From positions 389,389-453,388 of the forward strand of contig NW_020290005.1 in the NCBI RefSeq assembly GCF_003144195.1: a stretch of 64,000 nucleotides of DNA. Direction: 5' to 3'. Every line of letters starts with the position of its first letter. Within the stretch, counting starts at the first letter, position 1. Positions 23,481 to 35,713 of this stretch are shown in pieces. The notes under the pieces are model-generated. The model was not told the origin of the DNA and did not search any database. It saw only the letters and a program-made list of their open reading frames with translations. The DNA comes from Ceraceosorus guamensis. Taxonomy: Eukaryota > Basidiomycota > Exobasidiomycetes > Ceraceosorales > Ceraceosoraceae. A program made the position numbers and the translations under genes.

Positions 23481-24582
23481 GAAAAGCTGCCTTCTTAGCT
23501 TCGCCGTCTTGATCGCCGGCATCATCTAGTGGAGGGCCTCTACTGGCAAAGCTGGCGCTCAGTTGCTGAAGCACCTCCTTTGGGTCCGTGGACTTGCCTT
23601 CTTCCGCAGCAGGCAAGAACATTCGAGCGTTAAATTCGGAGATCTCCGCAGCCTCTTGGTTTCGGGGAAGAACTTTTTCGTGAAATTCGTGCAGAGCGGT
23701 CTGTAGGACAGACGAGGCGTTCGCCTGGCCTCCCTGGCTGCTGGAGCGTGCTCGATACGCTCAACAACGCGTCGCAGAGGTCTGCACTGTCTGCCATAGC
23801 TTTGTTCACGCCTTCGCCTGCAAAGGGTGAAATTGCCAAGCGCGCATCTTTAATGACCACAATGCCCGTCTTGGAGTTGTCCTCGTTGAAAGTGATTCCA
23901 CCAGCGACGTCCAGAGGTGTGATCATGAATCGCCGAATAACGGATTTGTGGTTGACATCTCCCTGCAGCAAGATGGAGCGAAGTCTGGTGGCATCCCTTT
24001 TGCCCTCCGGCAACAGCGAAGCAACCTTGCACAGCGATGTCTGCACATCGTCCTCCTCTTGCGGAAGGTGTGGATTGTTTGCGTCGATCCAGTCATAAGG
24101 TTGTCTGACCATTGTGTGTATTCTGCACAGCCCCGCATCACCTCTGGGACTTCTTGACCAGCCGCTCGAAGGTTGGCCAAATAATCGCGCGTCTCGGCAG
24201 AGGGATTGTTTCTTTGAATGACCAGCACCTCGGTCCCACCGACGGAAAAGCATAGACCTGCGCCCACCAACGAGTCGGCGAATCCTTCTGTATCATTTTG
24301 GAGAAGTCGCCAGCGTGGTCCGTCTTCGTCCTGCACGATGCGAGGAATGAGCAGGCTTTCGGCCCATGTGATGCCGTTGTACACCGGCGCAATAGACCAG
24401 TCTCTTTCAGACCCCTTTGCCCAGAACCGGGATGGAGGTCCAGTGTACCGCCCGCCCATCAACGAGCATCGAAGGATGCCTCGAGCTCGTAGACGCGCAA
24501 ATGTGAGGCTGGTACACCTTTGGCCAGCAGAAGATTAGCCAACGTCAAGCCCGCGGGTCCACCTCCCGAGATGGCGACGTGG
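23481..24582 (-). pseudogene. Decayed FAD-dependent monooxygenase (FAD-binding 3 / TetX-like)
   Basis: The intact relatives are flavoprotein aromatic-ring hydroxylases. Reading on the minus strand, a clean Rossmann start is present (VAISGGGPAGLTLANLLLAKG, then VYELEASFDAR). It is followed in the same frame by a TGA at 24461-24459 and then by WAGGTLDLHPGSGQRGLKETG, the family's next conserved block. About 100 residues that should follow, including the GADGAWS region, are missing. The reading jumps in another frame to APVYNGITWAESLL and LVGAGLCFSVGGTEVLVIQR. Near 24100 the frame changes again to reach SPFAGEGVNKAM, where the usual GDAAH is eroded to KDARL. A further shift near 23740 is needed to read the C-terminal helix (ALHEFHEKVLPRNQEAAEIS). 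At least four lesions argue for a dead gene rather than missed introns. The upstream limit is uncertain. Confidence 0.75.
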
Positions 24583-26222
24583 AATGGAAAGGGGTCAGAA
24601 CGAGACACGGGGCAGAGTATGCAAAGGGGACAGGACTCGTGAGAAATTGGGGGAATCTGGAGCAATTTGACAAGGCGACGTTCGCTACGGCTCCACACGA
24701 TCTGCGACAGATGTGTGGATGGGTATTTGAGCGCCGGCCAAGAGCCGGATTATCCGTTGATCGCCCTCTGCGACATCGTGGGTGTCACCACGGAGCACTG
24801 TACTGTGAGGATGAGTCTAGGCTAGCGCGTAGCAGACAACGCACTGCGCTATCCTCTGCAACCCGGCGGTTTGATGCGCGAGATTTCGAAGGTTGACAGC
24901 GGCAGTGTCATTGCTGGGCGCACACATGCCATGCTGCCTGCGCAGGGAGCTGTCAATTGTGCTTGCACGATGATCCCTCTGACTTTTGATGGTCTGCTGG
25001 GCACGAACGGCAAACAGTCGAGGGGGCTGGGCTTGTATTTATTCGACTCACGAATGAAGACCGCCCCCGCGTACCCATGCACGCTTCCACTCGCTCGGCA
25101 GGAAAGGCAAGAACGGGACAAAGAGCTCAGTCGCCTCTATTCGTCACATCCAATGTCACTGGCTGGGCGTCATACGTCGTACTGCTGGCAGCTTCGCCCC
25201 ATAGACATCCAAAGCGGGTGCACGCCCGAGGATCATCCTGATTGAGCCGAGCCACGATATGAAGAGCTCATGATCACGGAAGAGGTCCGAGCTTCGGATC
25301 GTGAATTGAATGCAAGAAAGCCGCTTCGTAGAAGAGCAAGACTACTCACTCACTCATGACTGCATGGGCTGGTACAGGACAGCGCAGCCACCTGGTTGGA
25401 ATCATTTCACAAATCACGAATGCACGGTCATCTTGAATCACGAATTCAATGATTCAAATTTGATCCCGTGCCCACGACTGCTGCTGATGCGCGGCGCGGT
25501 AGCAGAGAGTCATCAGAGTCACGTAAGGGGCGGTGCTGGCAGAGGAAGGTTTGCATGGCCGAGAGATCTCACGTGACTTGGTGGCGCACGGGCTGAACCG
25601 GCAAATCCGCGATGCACATCAGATGGGATCCGAGGTGGCGTTCAGAAGTCGTGCATATGCAAATCGGCAAGTCAGCACTTGGACAGAGCCGATATGAATT
25701 TCACAGCCCAGGGTGTTGAAACTGTGGCAGTCACATGGGAGAGACATTCAAAATTCACAGCGTTTGGGGGCAGTTGACTTTAGTCGCCGCAAAGCTCAAA
25801 GGGGGATCAAACCCCACTCAAATCGCGCCTCATATGCTGCAGGTCGTACGCCCGGTGCAGCAGGGTACTCGATAGCCGCGGTACGCCTGACTGCGCATTT
25901 CACGTGTGATTGATGCTGATAATACCGGCACTTTGTCGGACCGCGGCAGGCCTGGATCCAAGTCCACTTAATCGACCATCTGATTGATACACATGCATCA
26001 GCATCAACTTACTTGCGCTTTCCAACAATCATATTCACATCATCTTCAGCGTGGCCAAGGGCTCCACTTAAACTCATCGGCTCGAATACTATTGCACCTC
26101 TCCTGTGATTCAAAATCGCAATCCTCCTCATCAATTCTTAAGGCGCCGCCTCGCAACACATCTCAACAAATGGTCAGACGCGTTCGCAAGGAACAGTCAT
26201 ACTCACGACTGCAGCAGGCAAC
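24583..26222. other. Intergenic region with dispersed motifs
   Basis: About 1.6 kb with no convincing ORF. It contains AATCACGAATG-type motifs near 25413 and 25436 and a TCACGTGA-like E-box near 25568. The 124-codon ORF at 24871-25245 has no helix or domain pattern. The end of the region should be the promoter of the gene at 26223. Confidence 0.45.
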
Positions 26223-27750
26223 ATGAACATCATGGAAGCATTACTGCATCCCATCGTCTCCATCTTTGCGCCTCTACCAGCTCTGCAACAGCACTTGACG
26301 CCGACCGGTAGGGTTCCCGGAGCAGCGCTTCGAGTCCCACTAGGAATAGCTCGCAGCATAGCCAACTTTTTCGCTCTTCTCCTGGGCACCCACATTCTCC
26401 TGACCATTCATCTGTACAGGATCATACCAAAAGCTACTTACGGGTCCGCAAACGCTCAAGGCGCGCAGTTGGAAGGCAATGAAGATCGCGATGGGTTCAC
26501 GTATCCGACGCATCGGAGGCTTACTGCCGCGAGACAGAGACTTGAAGGGCCTACTGCGACCTTGAGGAGAGCGGTTCGAGAAAGGGGACTGCAGATGGTA
26601 CAAGCGATGCAAAGTCATGGCGGGTTAGCTGCGTGAGTAGAGTGCAGAGCTCGTGCCCGCATGTCCGTGTTCGTTGGCTGATAATCTGACCATCTCTGTT
26701 GCCGCGGCCTTCAGCGCGCTCGTCACTTATCTGGAGCTCGCTCCCGAGACGCCGCAGGCCGTCTCGCCGATATTTGCTCGGCTGCCAAGCGAGATCATCA
26801 CGCTGATCTTGATGTACGCGGCATCTCCTCAAGCCTCGGCTTCGTTGCCATCCACCATCGCCCAAGTCTCTTCGATTCATGCCTCGCTTCTAACCCCTCG
26901 TCTCTATCAGCACGTGCATCTCCTCACCCCTCGTTCCGTGCACCTTCTCCGACGAACGCTAGCGCTACACCGTCCAGATCTAGGTCGACAGATCCGCAGC
27001 ATCCACGTCAAAGCGCCCCATCCAGGCGCGCTTGAACAGATCCTTTTGGCGATTCCCAACCTGCGCGCACTCTCTCTCTCCGCTTCAGCCCACGACGCCT
27101 TCTGCCTGTCTTCGGGTTCAAGAATATTCGATTGCGCCACCCCTTCGCTCTTGCATCTCGATTGCGTGCCTTCGCCTTTACCCGTCTTCAGGAAGGTGAA
27201 GCACGCCGTCTTGTCTGTTCGACACTTTGATGTGATGACAGCAAGGCAAGTTCGCACCGCCTTGCCTTCGCTTCGGACCATCGAGATCTGGTACGACCTA
27301 GGCACCAATGACTTGGGTCCTCATCCGTGGAGTATGGGAGGAAGACCGCGCGCGGGTCTTTCCACTGTTGCAGAGGCTTTGCGTGTCCTTCGCTCCGAAG
27401 GCAAAAGGCTGGAAGGTGTGACGGTGTGGGCCAACGTTCGCATCAAAGGAGCCCTCAAGCGTCGACTAGGGTCTGTAAAGGACGAGGAGCGCGGAAATTA
27501 CTACAGCATTCTGATGGAGCCCGCGTTGGAGAGGCAGTGGATCTCTGTTGACGAAGATGGATCGGAGAGGCCTTCCTTGGTTGTTGCTAGGCCCTCCATC
27601 GTGCGGACCGCCTCAGCGGCCGCAGCAGATGACCTGCTAGTGGACAGGGAAGATGAGCCTGCACCGCTGAGAATCTTGAGGGCTGATCGCCTCAGAGCTG
27701 TTGCAGGAGAGTGGAGCGAGAGCCAGCTTGCCAATGCGTGGCAGCTTTGA
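26223..27750 (+). CDS. F-box-like protein with N-terminal membrane-type segment
   Basis: Exon 1 (26223-26632) and exon 2 (26715-27750) join in phase 2 to give 481 residues; the intron is 82 bases, GTGAGT to TTCAG. The N-terminus has a hydrophobic stretch at about residues 43-62 (ARSIANFFALLLGTHILLTI), which may be a membrane anchor or a mitochondrial signal. From about residue 154 the motif FARLPSEIITLILMYAASP and the following helix match the start of an F-box (LPxEIxxxIL). F-boxes recruit substrates to SCF ubiquitin ligases through Skp1. The remainder has Leu-rich stretches (IPNLRALSLSASAHD, ALPSLRTIEIWYDLG) like the degenerate repeats that follow many fungal F-boxes. The pairing of a membrane segment with an F-box is uncommon. 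The substrate is unknown. Confidence 0.75.
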
Positions 27751-27889
27751 AGTTCTTCTTCCAATCTTGTGTTCTTTTCTTGTACTCATAAGCGGCTGCG
27801 CCTCTCTAGTCGTGTACCACACTGTCTTCGCTGTAATGTATCTTTGATACCCCATACCCGCGGAATTGCTCGCGATGTGACGCCTTGAC

Positions 27890-29021
27890 TCAGTACCTGC
27901 TCCTCGTTCCTGTGAGCTCTCCCGTGTAGAAACAGATGCCCTGCATGTCGAGCCAATCTCGCAAGACATCCTTATTCTTGAGCCTTATGTGTGCCTTTAG
28001 AGCCACACTAGCGACCTCGTCGAAGGAGATTGGTTCGAGGAGCAGGATGCGACGATAAAGCTGGGCGTCTGCGCGCACTGCTTGCACCAATTGCGCAGAC
28101 AGACTGGCGGACACGTCCACTGGAGCATTCTCGGGTTCACCCTCGTCCGAGTCTTCTCCTTCCTCGTCATTCTGACCACCTCTTGTTGTCTGGCCCATCG
28201 CCCGGGCTTCGACCTGTCTTCTGAACCTCGAGCCGGATGCTCGTCGATTGAGACCCAGAGCGAGAGGCGCTTCGGAATCTTCTGCGGAAGATGCAGACGC
28301 TTCGGTGTCGCTTGACGAATCGATCACGTCGATCTGTTGGCTTGAAGCGGCTGCTTCATTGGTCAGCTGTACTGTCAAATCTCCAGCTTCTGCCTCTTCT
28401 CCATTGGCCACGCCCAGACTCCACTGGGATGTGGTGGCGGTCGTATCTCCGGCTGAAGAAGAGGGTAGCGGGAGTGCTTGATGGGCCTGCCTTTCTGTCA
28501 GCGGAGACGAGACGGACGCGTTTTTGGAAGGAGCGGAATGGTTGAGCACGCGCCAGCAGGCTATCAGGTGCTCCACCAGCACATCCTTGTCTCGACCAGC
28601 TTTGAAGCCGTACTTTTTGCACTCTGTCTGTGAGGTGTAAAGACGCGCTCGGGTCAGTCAAGCGAAGCCCAAACGCACGAGACGATGCAGACCGACTGAC
28701 CTGTAGAGCTTCTAGCGACCACGAGACGTACTTGGGCATCTCTCCACTGGCATCAGTGTTGGTCCCATTGGTCGCAGGTCGAATGGGAGAGTCCTCGATT
28801 TCGATCGTTTCGATCACGCGTTCCGCACCTCCGGCGGCGCATTTGTCAGGATCTAAAATAGCATCCCTGACCGTGGAGCCGGCGTCGTCTTTGGTATCAC
28901 GACGCGCACGTTTTGAAAGGGGCTGATTGGTCATGCTTGGTTGTTTTCTGACGATGTTGCTGTTCGAGCTTCTGCCTGTGCTTGCTCCGCCGAGCGCATC
29001 CAACTCGTCCAGCAGCCCCAT
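27890..29021 (-). CDS. SLX4: Structure-specific endonuclease subunit SLX4
   Basis: SLX4 is the scaffold that activates the SLX1 nuclease on branched DNA such as flaps and Holliday junctions. Minus-strand exons 29021-28701 and 28627-27890 join in phase 0, giving 352 residues. The N-terminus begins MGLLDELDALGG and includes a basic patch (SKRARRD). A SAP-like helix pair spans the splice junction: MPKYVSWSLEALQ | TECKKYGFKAGRDKDVLVEHL. After a long acidic, Ser-rich linker, the C-terminal domain that binds SLX1 is visible: QLYRRILLLEPISFDEV, then RLKNKDVLRDWLDMQGICFY. That arrangement (SAP-like motif, linker, C-terminal conserved domain) is the fungal Slx4 layout. The protein is short for the family, with little room for the N-terminal BRCT-protein-binding regions of yeast Slx4. 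Start choice: first ATG, consistent with the divergent MIP1 gene upstream. Confidence 0.75.
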
Positions 29022-29979
29022 TACCGCTGCAGTGGAAAGATCCACCGTCAAGAGCCAGTTCACACCCTGATGAGAGCGACCACGAGGCGAAGTGTGCTGA
29101 TGAGAATGAGGGCGCGGTCGATGCTGCTGAGCTCCGGGGAGGCAAGACGGAGGCTCAAAGGGCTGCTTGCTTGATCTCCCCACGCGATAAAGGTGGGTGG
29201 GTGTATGCTTACGCGATCCGATCCCCGTCGGCACACGGAAGCAGGACTAGCGGAGTGTTGCGTGCTTGCGTCGTGCAGCCTTCCGAATTGCGCTCCCCTT
29301 GACACCTCGAATGCTTCTGACAAAGGCTGTCGGATAGACACAACAGTCTTGTCAAAAGTCGATGACCCTTGAATCAGACTCAGAGTCGCGGGCAGCCCTT
29401 GCCTCTCTTCATCCGCGCTTGCCATCGCCTCCGAGGTGGTTGTGGTCAGAGTTGGACGCATGCATTGCCTGTGCGTGCCACAGCCGCGTGCATGCACGAG
29501 AATCACGAATGTGCGCGATGGAGCTTTGGACATAGGAAGTCGATCTTCGCGACGCGGGCTTGGCGTACGGGTAGCTTCTCAGGCGCATGCATTCATTCGC
29601 AAGAAGATGCGTCTCATCTTCACCACATCGCGTGCCACTCATCACTCACGACTCGAAGCTGCGTTCGCCAACCAGCCAGCCAGCCTCCTTTCTCCACCGA
29701 GCAGCGCCGACAGATGCCTCTCACAAGCCTGATATACGAGCCCACATGCACACGGACAAGCAAGATGGTGATAAATGAGATTTGACTGCGCCTGCTTCTG
29801 CATTTAGGTGATCCCAATGCCGGTAACCTCGAGGGTGAACGAATCGCACATACAAATGGTGACGACCGCGAACATCGTATAAGCAGGACGTACCATTAGC
29901 GAGCGCCTCACGTCGCCCACTCGACGAGGCATCAACAACCAACTCCGTTCACGTTGCCAAGTCAGGCCTTGCCTCCACC
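29022..29979. promoter_or_regulatory. Divergent promoter region of SLX4 and MIP1
   Basis: About 960 bases between two genes transcribed apart. It contains one AATCACGAATG motif near 29501. ORFs on both strands here are short and have no protein-like character. Confidence 0.5.
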
Positions 29980-32900
29980 ATGCCTCAAGCAGCCTACTAC
30001 TCCATGGCCGCTCGCGCGGCGGCAACTATCCGGGCAAACCGGCCTCGTCTCTTCGCAGCGCAAAATACCGGCCGCATCTCTCCCTCACACGTGTGTTGCA
30101 GGATGCGATCCACAGAGGCTAGCAAAGATGGTCATCGAGAAGATGCCCTGATGCAGCAAGGTGGTGCCTTGGGAGCGTGGGAGCAGAGTGCGAGACAGAG
30201 GGAAGAAGAGGCCAAGAAGCAGCAAGAGCAGCATCAGCAAGTCTTGCTCAAGGTGGTGGACCAAGAGTCAGGTGAATCTCAAAGGACGCAAAGTGTAGCG
30301 CGCTTGCACTGACGCTGTTCTTGTATGTCCTCGCTTGCAGCACCGCGCAACCCTCTTGGCGTTCAGCTGCTCTCCAGAAAGTTGCATCGACAAATTTTCC
30401 CTCCCAATTCGGATCCCGCACCGCCCGTGCATGCCGATGCCCTCTCTGTCAGCCAATCGCACCTCTCGACGCACGGGCTAGAAGCATCTCAAGCTTCAGT
30501 CCTTCCTTCTCTTGCTTTCGATCTGCCTCCCCTGCAAGGCGAAGACCTCAGCGAGCATTTTTGGAACATTGGGCGACAGGCTGCACAGCCATGGCTGGGC
30601 ATGGCACATGAGTTGGCTGCTGCTACGCTCCTCGCAGCGCCAGAGGGCGTGCTCGATCCGCGCAAGGAGGCGCTGCAGAATTCTGACGACCATGACGACG
30701 ATGATGGGCTCACACCTCAAGAGTGGCTGGCCATCGAGGACGACAAAATCAGAAATGACTTGCGCTTGAATCCTCCTCGATGGGTCAGACGACCCGGGTG
30801 GACTCGATACCCTGTGCTCAAGTCTGCAGATGGAAAGAGAAGTGTGCTAGGACCTGGCGAGGCGGTGGAATACCCATGTCCAGAGGATGGTGCTTTGGTA
30901 TTCGATATCGAAAACATGGTCAAATCCGGACCGTGGTCTGTCATGGCTACGGCAGCCGGGCCGAATGCTTGGTACTCTTGGCTCAGTCCCTGGCTTCTCG
31001 GCGAGGGCGAGGACCACACACGCAAAGATCAACTTATCCCCTTTGGACCCAATTCCGAAGAGGAGCACGTCAATCGACCTGCACGGCTGATCGTCGGTCA
31101 CAATGTCAGCTATGACCGAGCGAGAATCAGAGACGAATACACTTTAAGGAGGGGCAATATGCGATTCTTGGACACCATGGCTTTGCACGTCGCGACAAGA
31201 GGGATCAGCAGTCCGCAACGACCCGCCTGGCTGCGTCACGCCAAGAATCGACAAGAAGCGCTGGCCAAGCAGAAGCATCAAAAGTCCCAGTACGAACAGG
31301 CTTCGCGAGAGGGCATAGCCGAGTTGCTCGGCGTTGACATGACTCCTGAAGAATTGCAGGCCATCGAGGTTCCTGATGACATTGGCAGCTCGGGCCGTTT
31401 TGAAGGTGGCACAGCAAGCAAAGGCGAGGATACACTCGCCCGCGAGGCTGCTTCCAACGCAGCTTCCAGCTTGTGGCTCGATGCGACTTCCAACAATTCT
31501 CTTGCTGACGTGGCCGAACTTCACTGCGGCATACACGTGTCCAAAGTGGCTCGCAATGCTTTTGTGGAAGCAAAAAGCAGAGAGGAGATTCTTGACCGAC
31601 TGGACGAGCTGTTGAGCTACTGTGCCAAGGACGTCTCAGTAACACATGCCGTCTTTTGCAAAGTGTGGCCCACTTTCCTTTCGCACTGTCCTCATCCTGC
31701 TACAGCGGCGGGAGTATTGGGCCTTGGAAGCACGCTACTCCCAATTGACGATGAATGGGTGGAGTACCAGGAAAAGTGTCAAGCAAAGTATGAGGAGTCC
31801 CATTCTCAGATCGCGGCATCTCTCAAGGAGCTAGCAGAAAGCCTCCGCAACGAGTACACGCAGGGGGTGACGTGGGATCAGGCAATGTTGGCGACGAAAG
31901 CCAAAGCAGAAGCTGCAAATTGGCCCGTCGACGCCGATTTTAAGGCAGGCCGAGCTCTTTTGGAAGCCGAAAAGCAAAGAAGCTGGATGCGGTGGGAAAC
32001 TGATCCATGGGCTTCGCAGCTGGACTGGACCCCCAAAAAGCCCAAAAAAATCAAGCCGGGCGCCGTCTCGATGGCTGGCACAGCGGCATCAGGATCGGAA
32101 GAGTCGATCGCCCCGGGTCACAGGCGCGTACCAAAATGGTACAAGACCTCCGTGCTCTCTACCGCCAAGGGCATCGGACGCACCTCAGGAGTCGCGCCAC
32201 TCATTGCCCAGTTGAGAATTCAGGAGGGGTATCTTCTGCAAGACGGAGATGGAGATTGGGTGATGCGCGATTCCGAAGGTGATCACGAGCTGGGATCGGC
32301 CCCGCTTAGAGCGCCTTTCATCAAGGCGAGAGCGTGGGAGATGCGAAGCGACGCAGGCCCTGCGGGCGATGAGCTTCTAGAAGCTTTGCAGGCTAGCAAG
32401 GTGGTCGATAAGGACGTTCGAGAAATCTTTCGGCGCATTGCAGACGAGCTTGTAGAAAAGTGGCTGGATAGCGACGCTTCCAAAGGTCAAGGATGCGCGC
32501 CTGAAGAATCGCATCCTGCCCTTCTTGATCTGGACTGGACGTCAGTCGACGTGCCCACTGAGGAAGCCAAAAGAGAGGCCGAGAAGGCTGGTGCAGCACC
32601 CGGATCCTGGTGGCCGAAATGGTACTGGGATCTGTACCAGTCTTCTACCGGTGAGCTCGACGTCACGATCAAGTCGGCGACAGCTCCCTTGCTACTTCGA
32701 CTCAGCTGGCAAGGCTGTCCACTCTTAAGAAGTCGTGAACACGGCTGGATTTTTCGACACGATGCTGACAGCCATCCCAGCTTCAAGACTCTGCGCGAGC
32801 CCGTTTACTTCTTCCACAATGATCTCGACGTGAATTTGCGCTACGACGCCAATATGAAGAAGGGCAGAAGCTACTACAAGCTGCCTCATCCATCTGGGGA

Positions 32901-35713
32901 CGACTCCAATGTTGGATCGCCATTCACCAAACCGTTCTTGCCTCTGTTTGAGAACGGCACGATGAGAAGCGAGTTGACAGACGAGGCTGGCAGAGACACG
33001 GCCAAGGCGGGACTGGCTATGCAAGCTCAGTGCAGCTACTGGATTGGTGTGAGGGATCGCGTCTCGAAGCAAATGGTCGTTTGGGATGAAGAAGGAGGCA
33101 CTCGCATGGGTTTCAAAAAGGGCGCAAGCGGTGCTAGAGGCGGTGTTCCTTCGGGCACCATGGCCATGAGCGAGTCGGAGATGCGAGCCTATTCGAGGGA
33201 CTGCCAGCGTCGGAAAGGGATCATTCTTCCCAGCGTGGTGTCCATGGGTACGGTCACCAGGCGAGCTATAGAGCGGACATGGCTGACGGCATCTAATGCC
33301 AAGCCAAACCGCGTGGGCTCTGAGCTCAAAGCGATGGTCAAAGCTCCTCCGGGCTGGTCCATCGTAGGGGCTGATGTCGACAGCGAAGAGCTCTGGATAT
33401 GCAGCGTCATGGGAGATGCTCAATTTGGCATTCACGGAGCAACTGCTATTGGTTGGATGACGCTCGAAGGCACCAAAGCGTTGGGCACGGACTTGCACTC
33501 CAAGACCGCTTCCATTCTCGGCACCAGTAGGAACCAAGCCAAAGTCTTCAATTACTCTCGTATATATGGCGCAGGCATCAAGCACGCTACCCAACTCATG
33601 ATGAAGGCAGATCCAGCAATGACTAAAGCTGCAGCAGAAAGTCTTGCAAGGGATCTGTACATCAAGACAAAGGGCACCAATACGAACACAGAGACTTTGT
33701 TCGGTAGGCGGTTTTGGTACGGCGGCAGCGAAAGCTTCGTGTTCAACAAGCTCGAGGAAGTGGCTTTGAGCGAAAATCCTCGCACGCCCGCTCTGGACTG
33801 CGGAATCACTCTTGCGCTTTCCAAGCAGTACCTCAATCAGGGCAAGACTCCGACGGGAAAAGCGCAAGAAGAGTTCATGCCGAGCAGAATCAATTGGGTT
33901 GTGCAAAGCAGCGGTGTCGACTACCTTCACCTGCTGCTCGTCTCCATGGAATACTTGTGTCAGATCTACGGCATCAAAGCTCGCTTCATGCTCAGCGTTC
34001 ATGACGAGGTGCGGTACCTATGTACGGACGAAGACAGGCATCGCTGCGCAATGGCGTTGCAGATTGCCAATCTTTGGACGCGCGCCATGTTCGCCCACAA
34101 GCTCCAGATGGACGATCTGCCACAAGGAGTCGCGTTCTTTGCTGCTGTAGACGTCGACAAGATTTTGCGAAAAGAGGCCGATGATGCTTGCGTCACGCCA
34201 AGTCAACCCGACGCGATTCCACCTGGCTACGCTCTCGATGTGGAGCAGACATTGGCGAGGACGAACGGCGGCTCACTTCATGCTGACGGCAGGTCCAACT
34301 TGCATCAGCCGCCGGTGCGCGAGCGCCCATGCGAGGATCCGTCACGCCCGAGCGGATTCTACGGCTCTTCGGGCAGTTCGGGTTCTTCGAACGCGCCGAT
34401 AGAACCTGTATACAGGCGCTCGGATCAGACACACCGCTCTGATGATGAGCGGTGCAAGCTATACTTACAGGCTCAAGCAGCAGAGGACCTTGCAGAAATT
34501 CGCCTGTTGGAGCGTCGTGCCAAAGAGGCTGAACGTGGGGATCGCCAAGATGCAGCCTCCAAAATTCGCGCAACACGTCGATCCAACTCTGCTCCGCTCC
34601 CTTCTACGACAGCGACTGCCAGACCGAGCATAAGTGCAAGTGCAGGCGGTGCAAGCAAGTCTCCCATCGCTAGCTTTCACACTTCTGCTCGCAGTAGCGC
34701 ACTTGTCACAACGGAAACCCCTGCTGCGCAATCGTACTTGCCAAAATCGCTTCATGCGATTGTCAAAGCTTTTCCGCGACGAGCAGCGCGCCTTCGCAAG
34801 CCATTCTATCTAGTCTCGGAGCATCGCGCTGCTGTGCGCTGGGCACTCTACCGTCCGCTCTTGCAAGCTGCTCCGCCAGACTTGCCTCTGCTGACCAAAT
34901 GGATCCGACACGCCTTCAATAGAAGCAAGAATATCACCAGCCCAGCCGAGACGCTGGCTCAGATCGAGCTCGCCGAATCGATGCTTCGGATGTGTGACAA
35001 GGCGAAAGAGGGCGAGCAAGAAGCTCGGATAGAATTGGAAGCTTTTTATGAATCGCTGCGCAATCAACAAGACCTGGACAAGTCGGGCCAAGCGTTGAAG
35101 TCACACCTGCGAGAACAGACTCCGCGGCGCGTGCCTCGCCATTCTGGGGCTCTTTTGCCTCCTACATTTGCCAATCCCCCTCTCCCACGCTACAAGCCGG
35201 TACAGCCCATGGGTATCACCATGATGATTCGCAGGCGCAGAGCGGTTCGTTTCAAGCGGATCATGGCCAGCGCGGACCTGGACGTGCTTTGGGACTCTGT
35301 CAAGTTCGAATGCGAGTTGATGAAGCGTCTTGGAGGAAGATACGCAGAAGCTACGGGCTGGGATAGTGCGGAAAGCTGGAGTGAGTCAATGTGCGGCTTT
35401 CTTGATTCCTCTTTCGTGCTTTGGGAGGCTGACCGATTTGAGATATCGCGCACTACTAGGAACTCAATTTGACGAGCGCATGGATACCTGGCAAGCGGCC
35501 TACAACAGGGAAAAGGCTCGGGCTCAATTGGTCTTTCCGCGCCAAATATTGATCCTGGCTAAAAGGGCTCGTCTTGCAAAGCAAAGGGCACGTCTGAAGC
35601 GCAAGCACGCACTCACGAAGCTGCGTGACTTGGCAGAGAGTGGAGAATCTCCGCGGGCGTCGTCGTCGTCGGCTCCGCAAACAGTCAATGATGCCGTATC
35701 CGCAACGCTGTAG
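29980..35713 (+). CDS. MIP1: Mitochondrial DNA polymerase gamma catalytic subunit
   Basis: This enzyme replicates mitochondrial DNA in the matrix. Exons 29980-30271, 30341-35380 and 35460-35713 give 1861 residues. The N-terminus (MPQAAYYSMAARAAATIRAN) is Arg/Ala rich without acids, as expected of a mitochondrial presequence. Family A proofreading motifs are present: Exo I VFDIENM (about residue 285), Exo II IVGHNVSYDRARIRDEY (about 350) and Exo III SYCAKDVSVTHAVF (about 523). Polymerase motifs follow: A VGADVDSEELWICSVMGD (about 1107), B RNQAKVFNYSRIYGAG (about 1162) and C LSVHDEVRYL (about 1315). All catalytic acids are present. The C-terminal extension after motif C is about 540 residues, Ser/Arg rich and then basic (LILAKRARLAKQRARLKRK). 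Yeast Mip1 has about 1250 residues in total, so this is a long form. Confidence 0.96.

Noticed and set aside
24871-25245. 124-codon plus-strand ORF upstream of the F-box-like gene
   Set aside because: Composition is random-like, it crosses dispersed motifs, and no family or extension by splicing was found.
32725-34002. 425-codon ORF on the minus strand inside MIP1
   Set aside because: It lies fully antisense to the polymerase domain with motifs A-C and has no domain of its own; it arises from the GC-rich codon pattern of MIP1.
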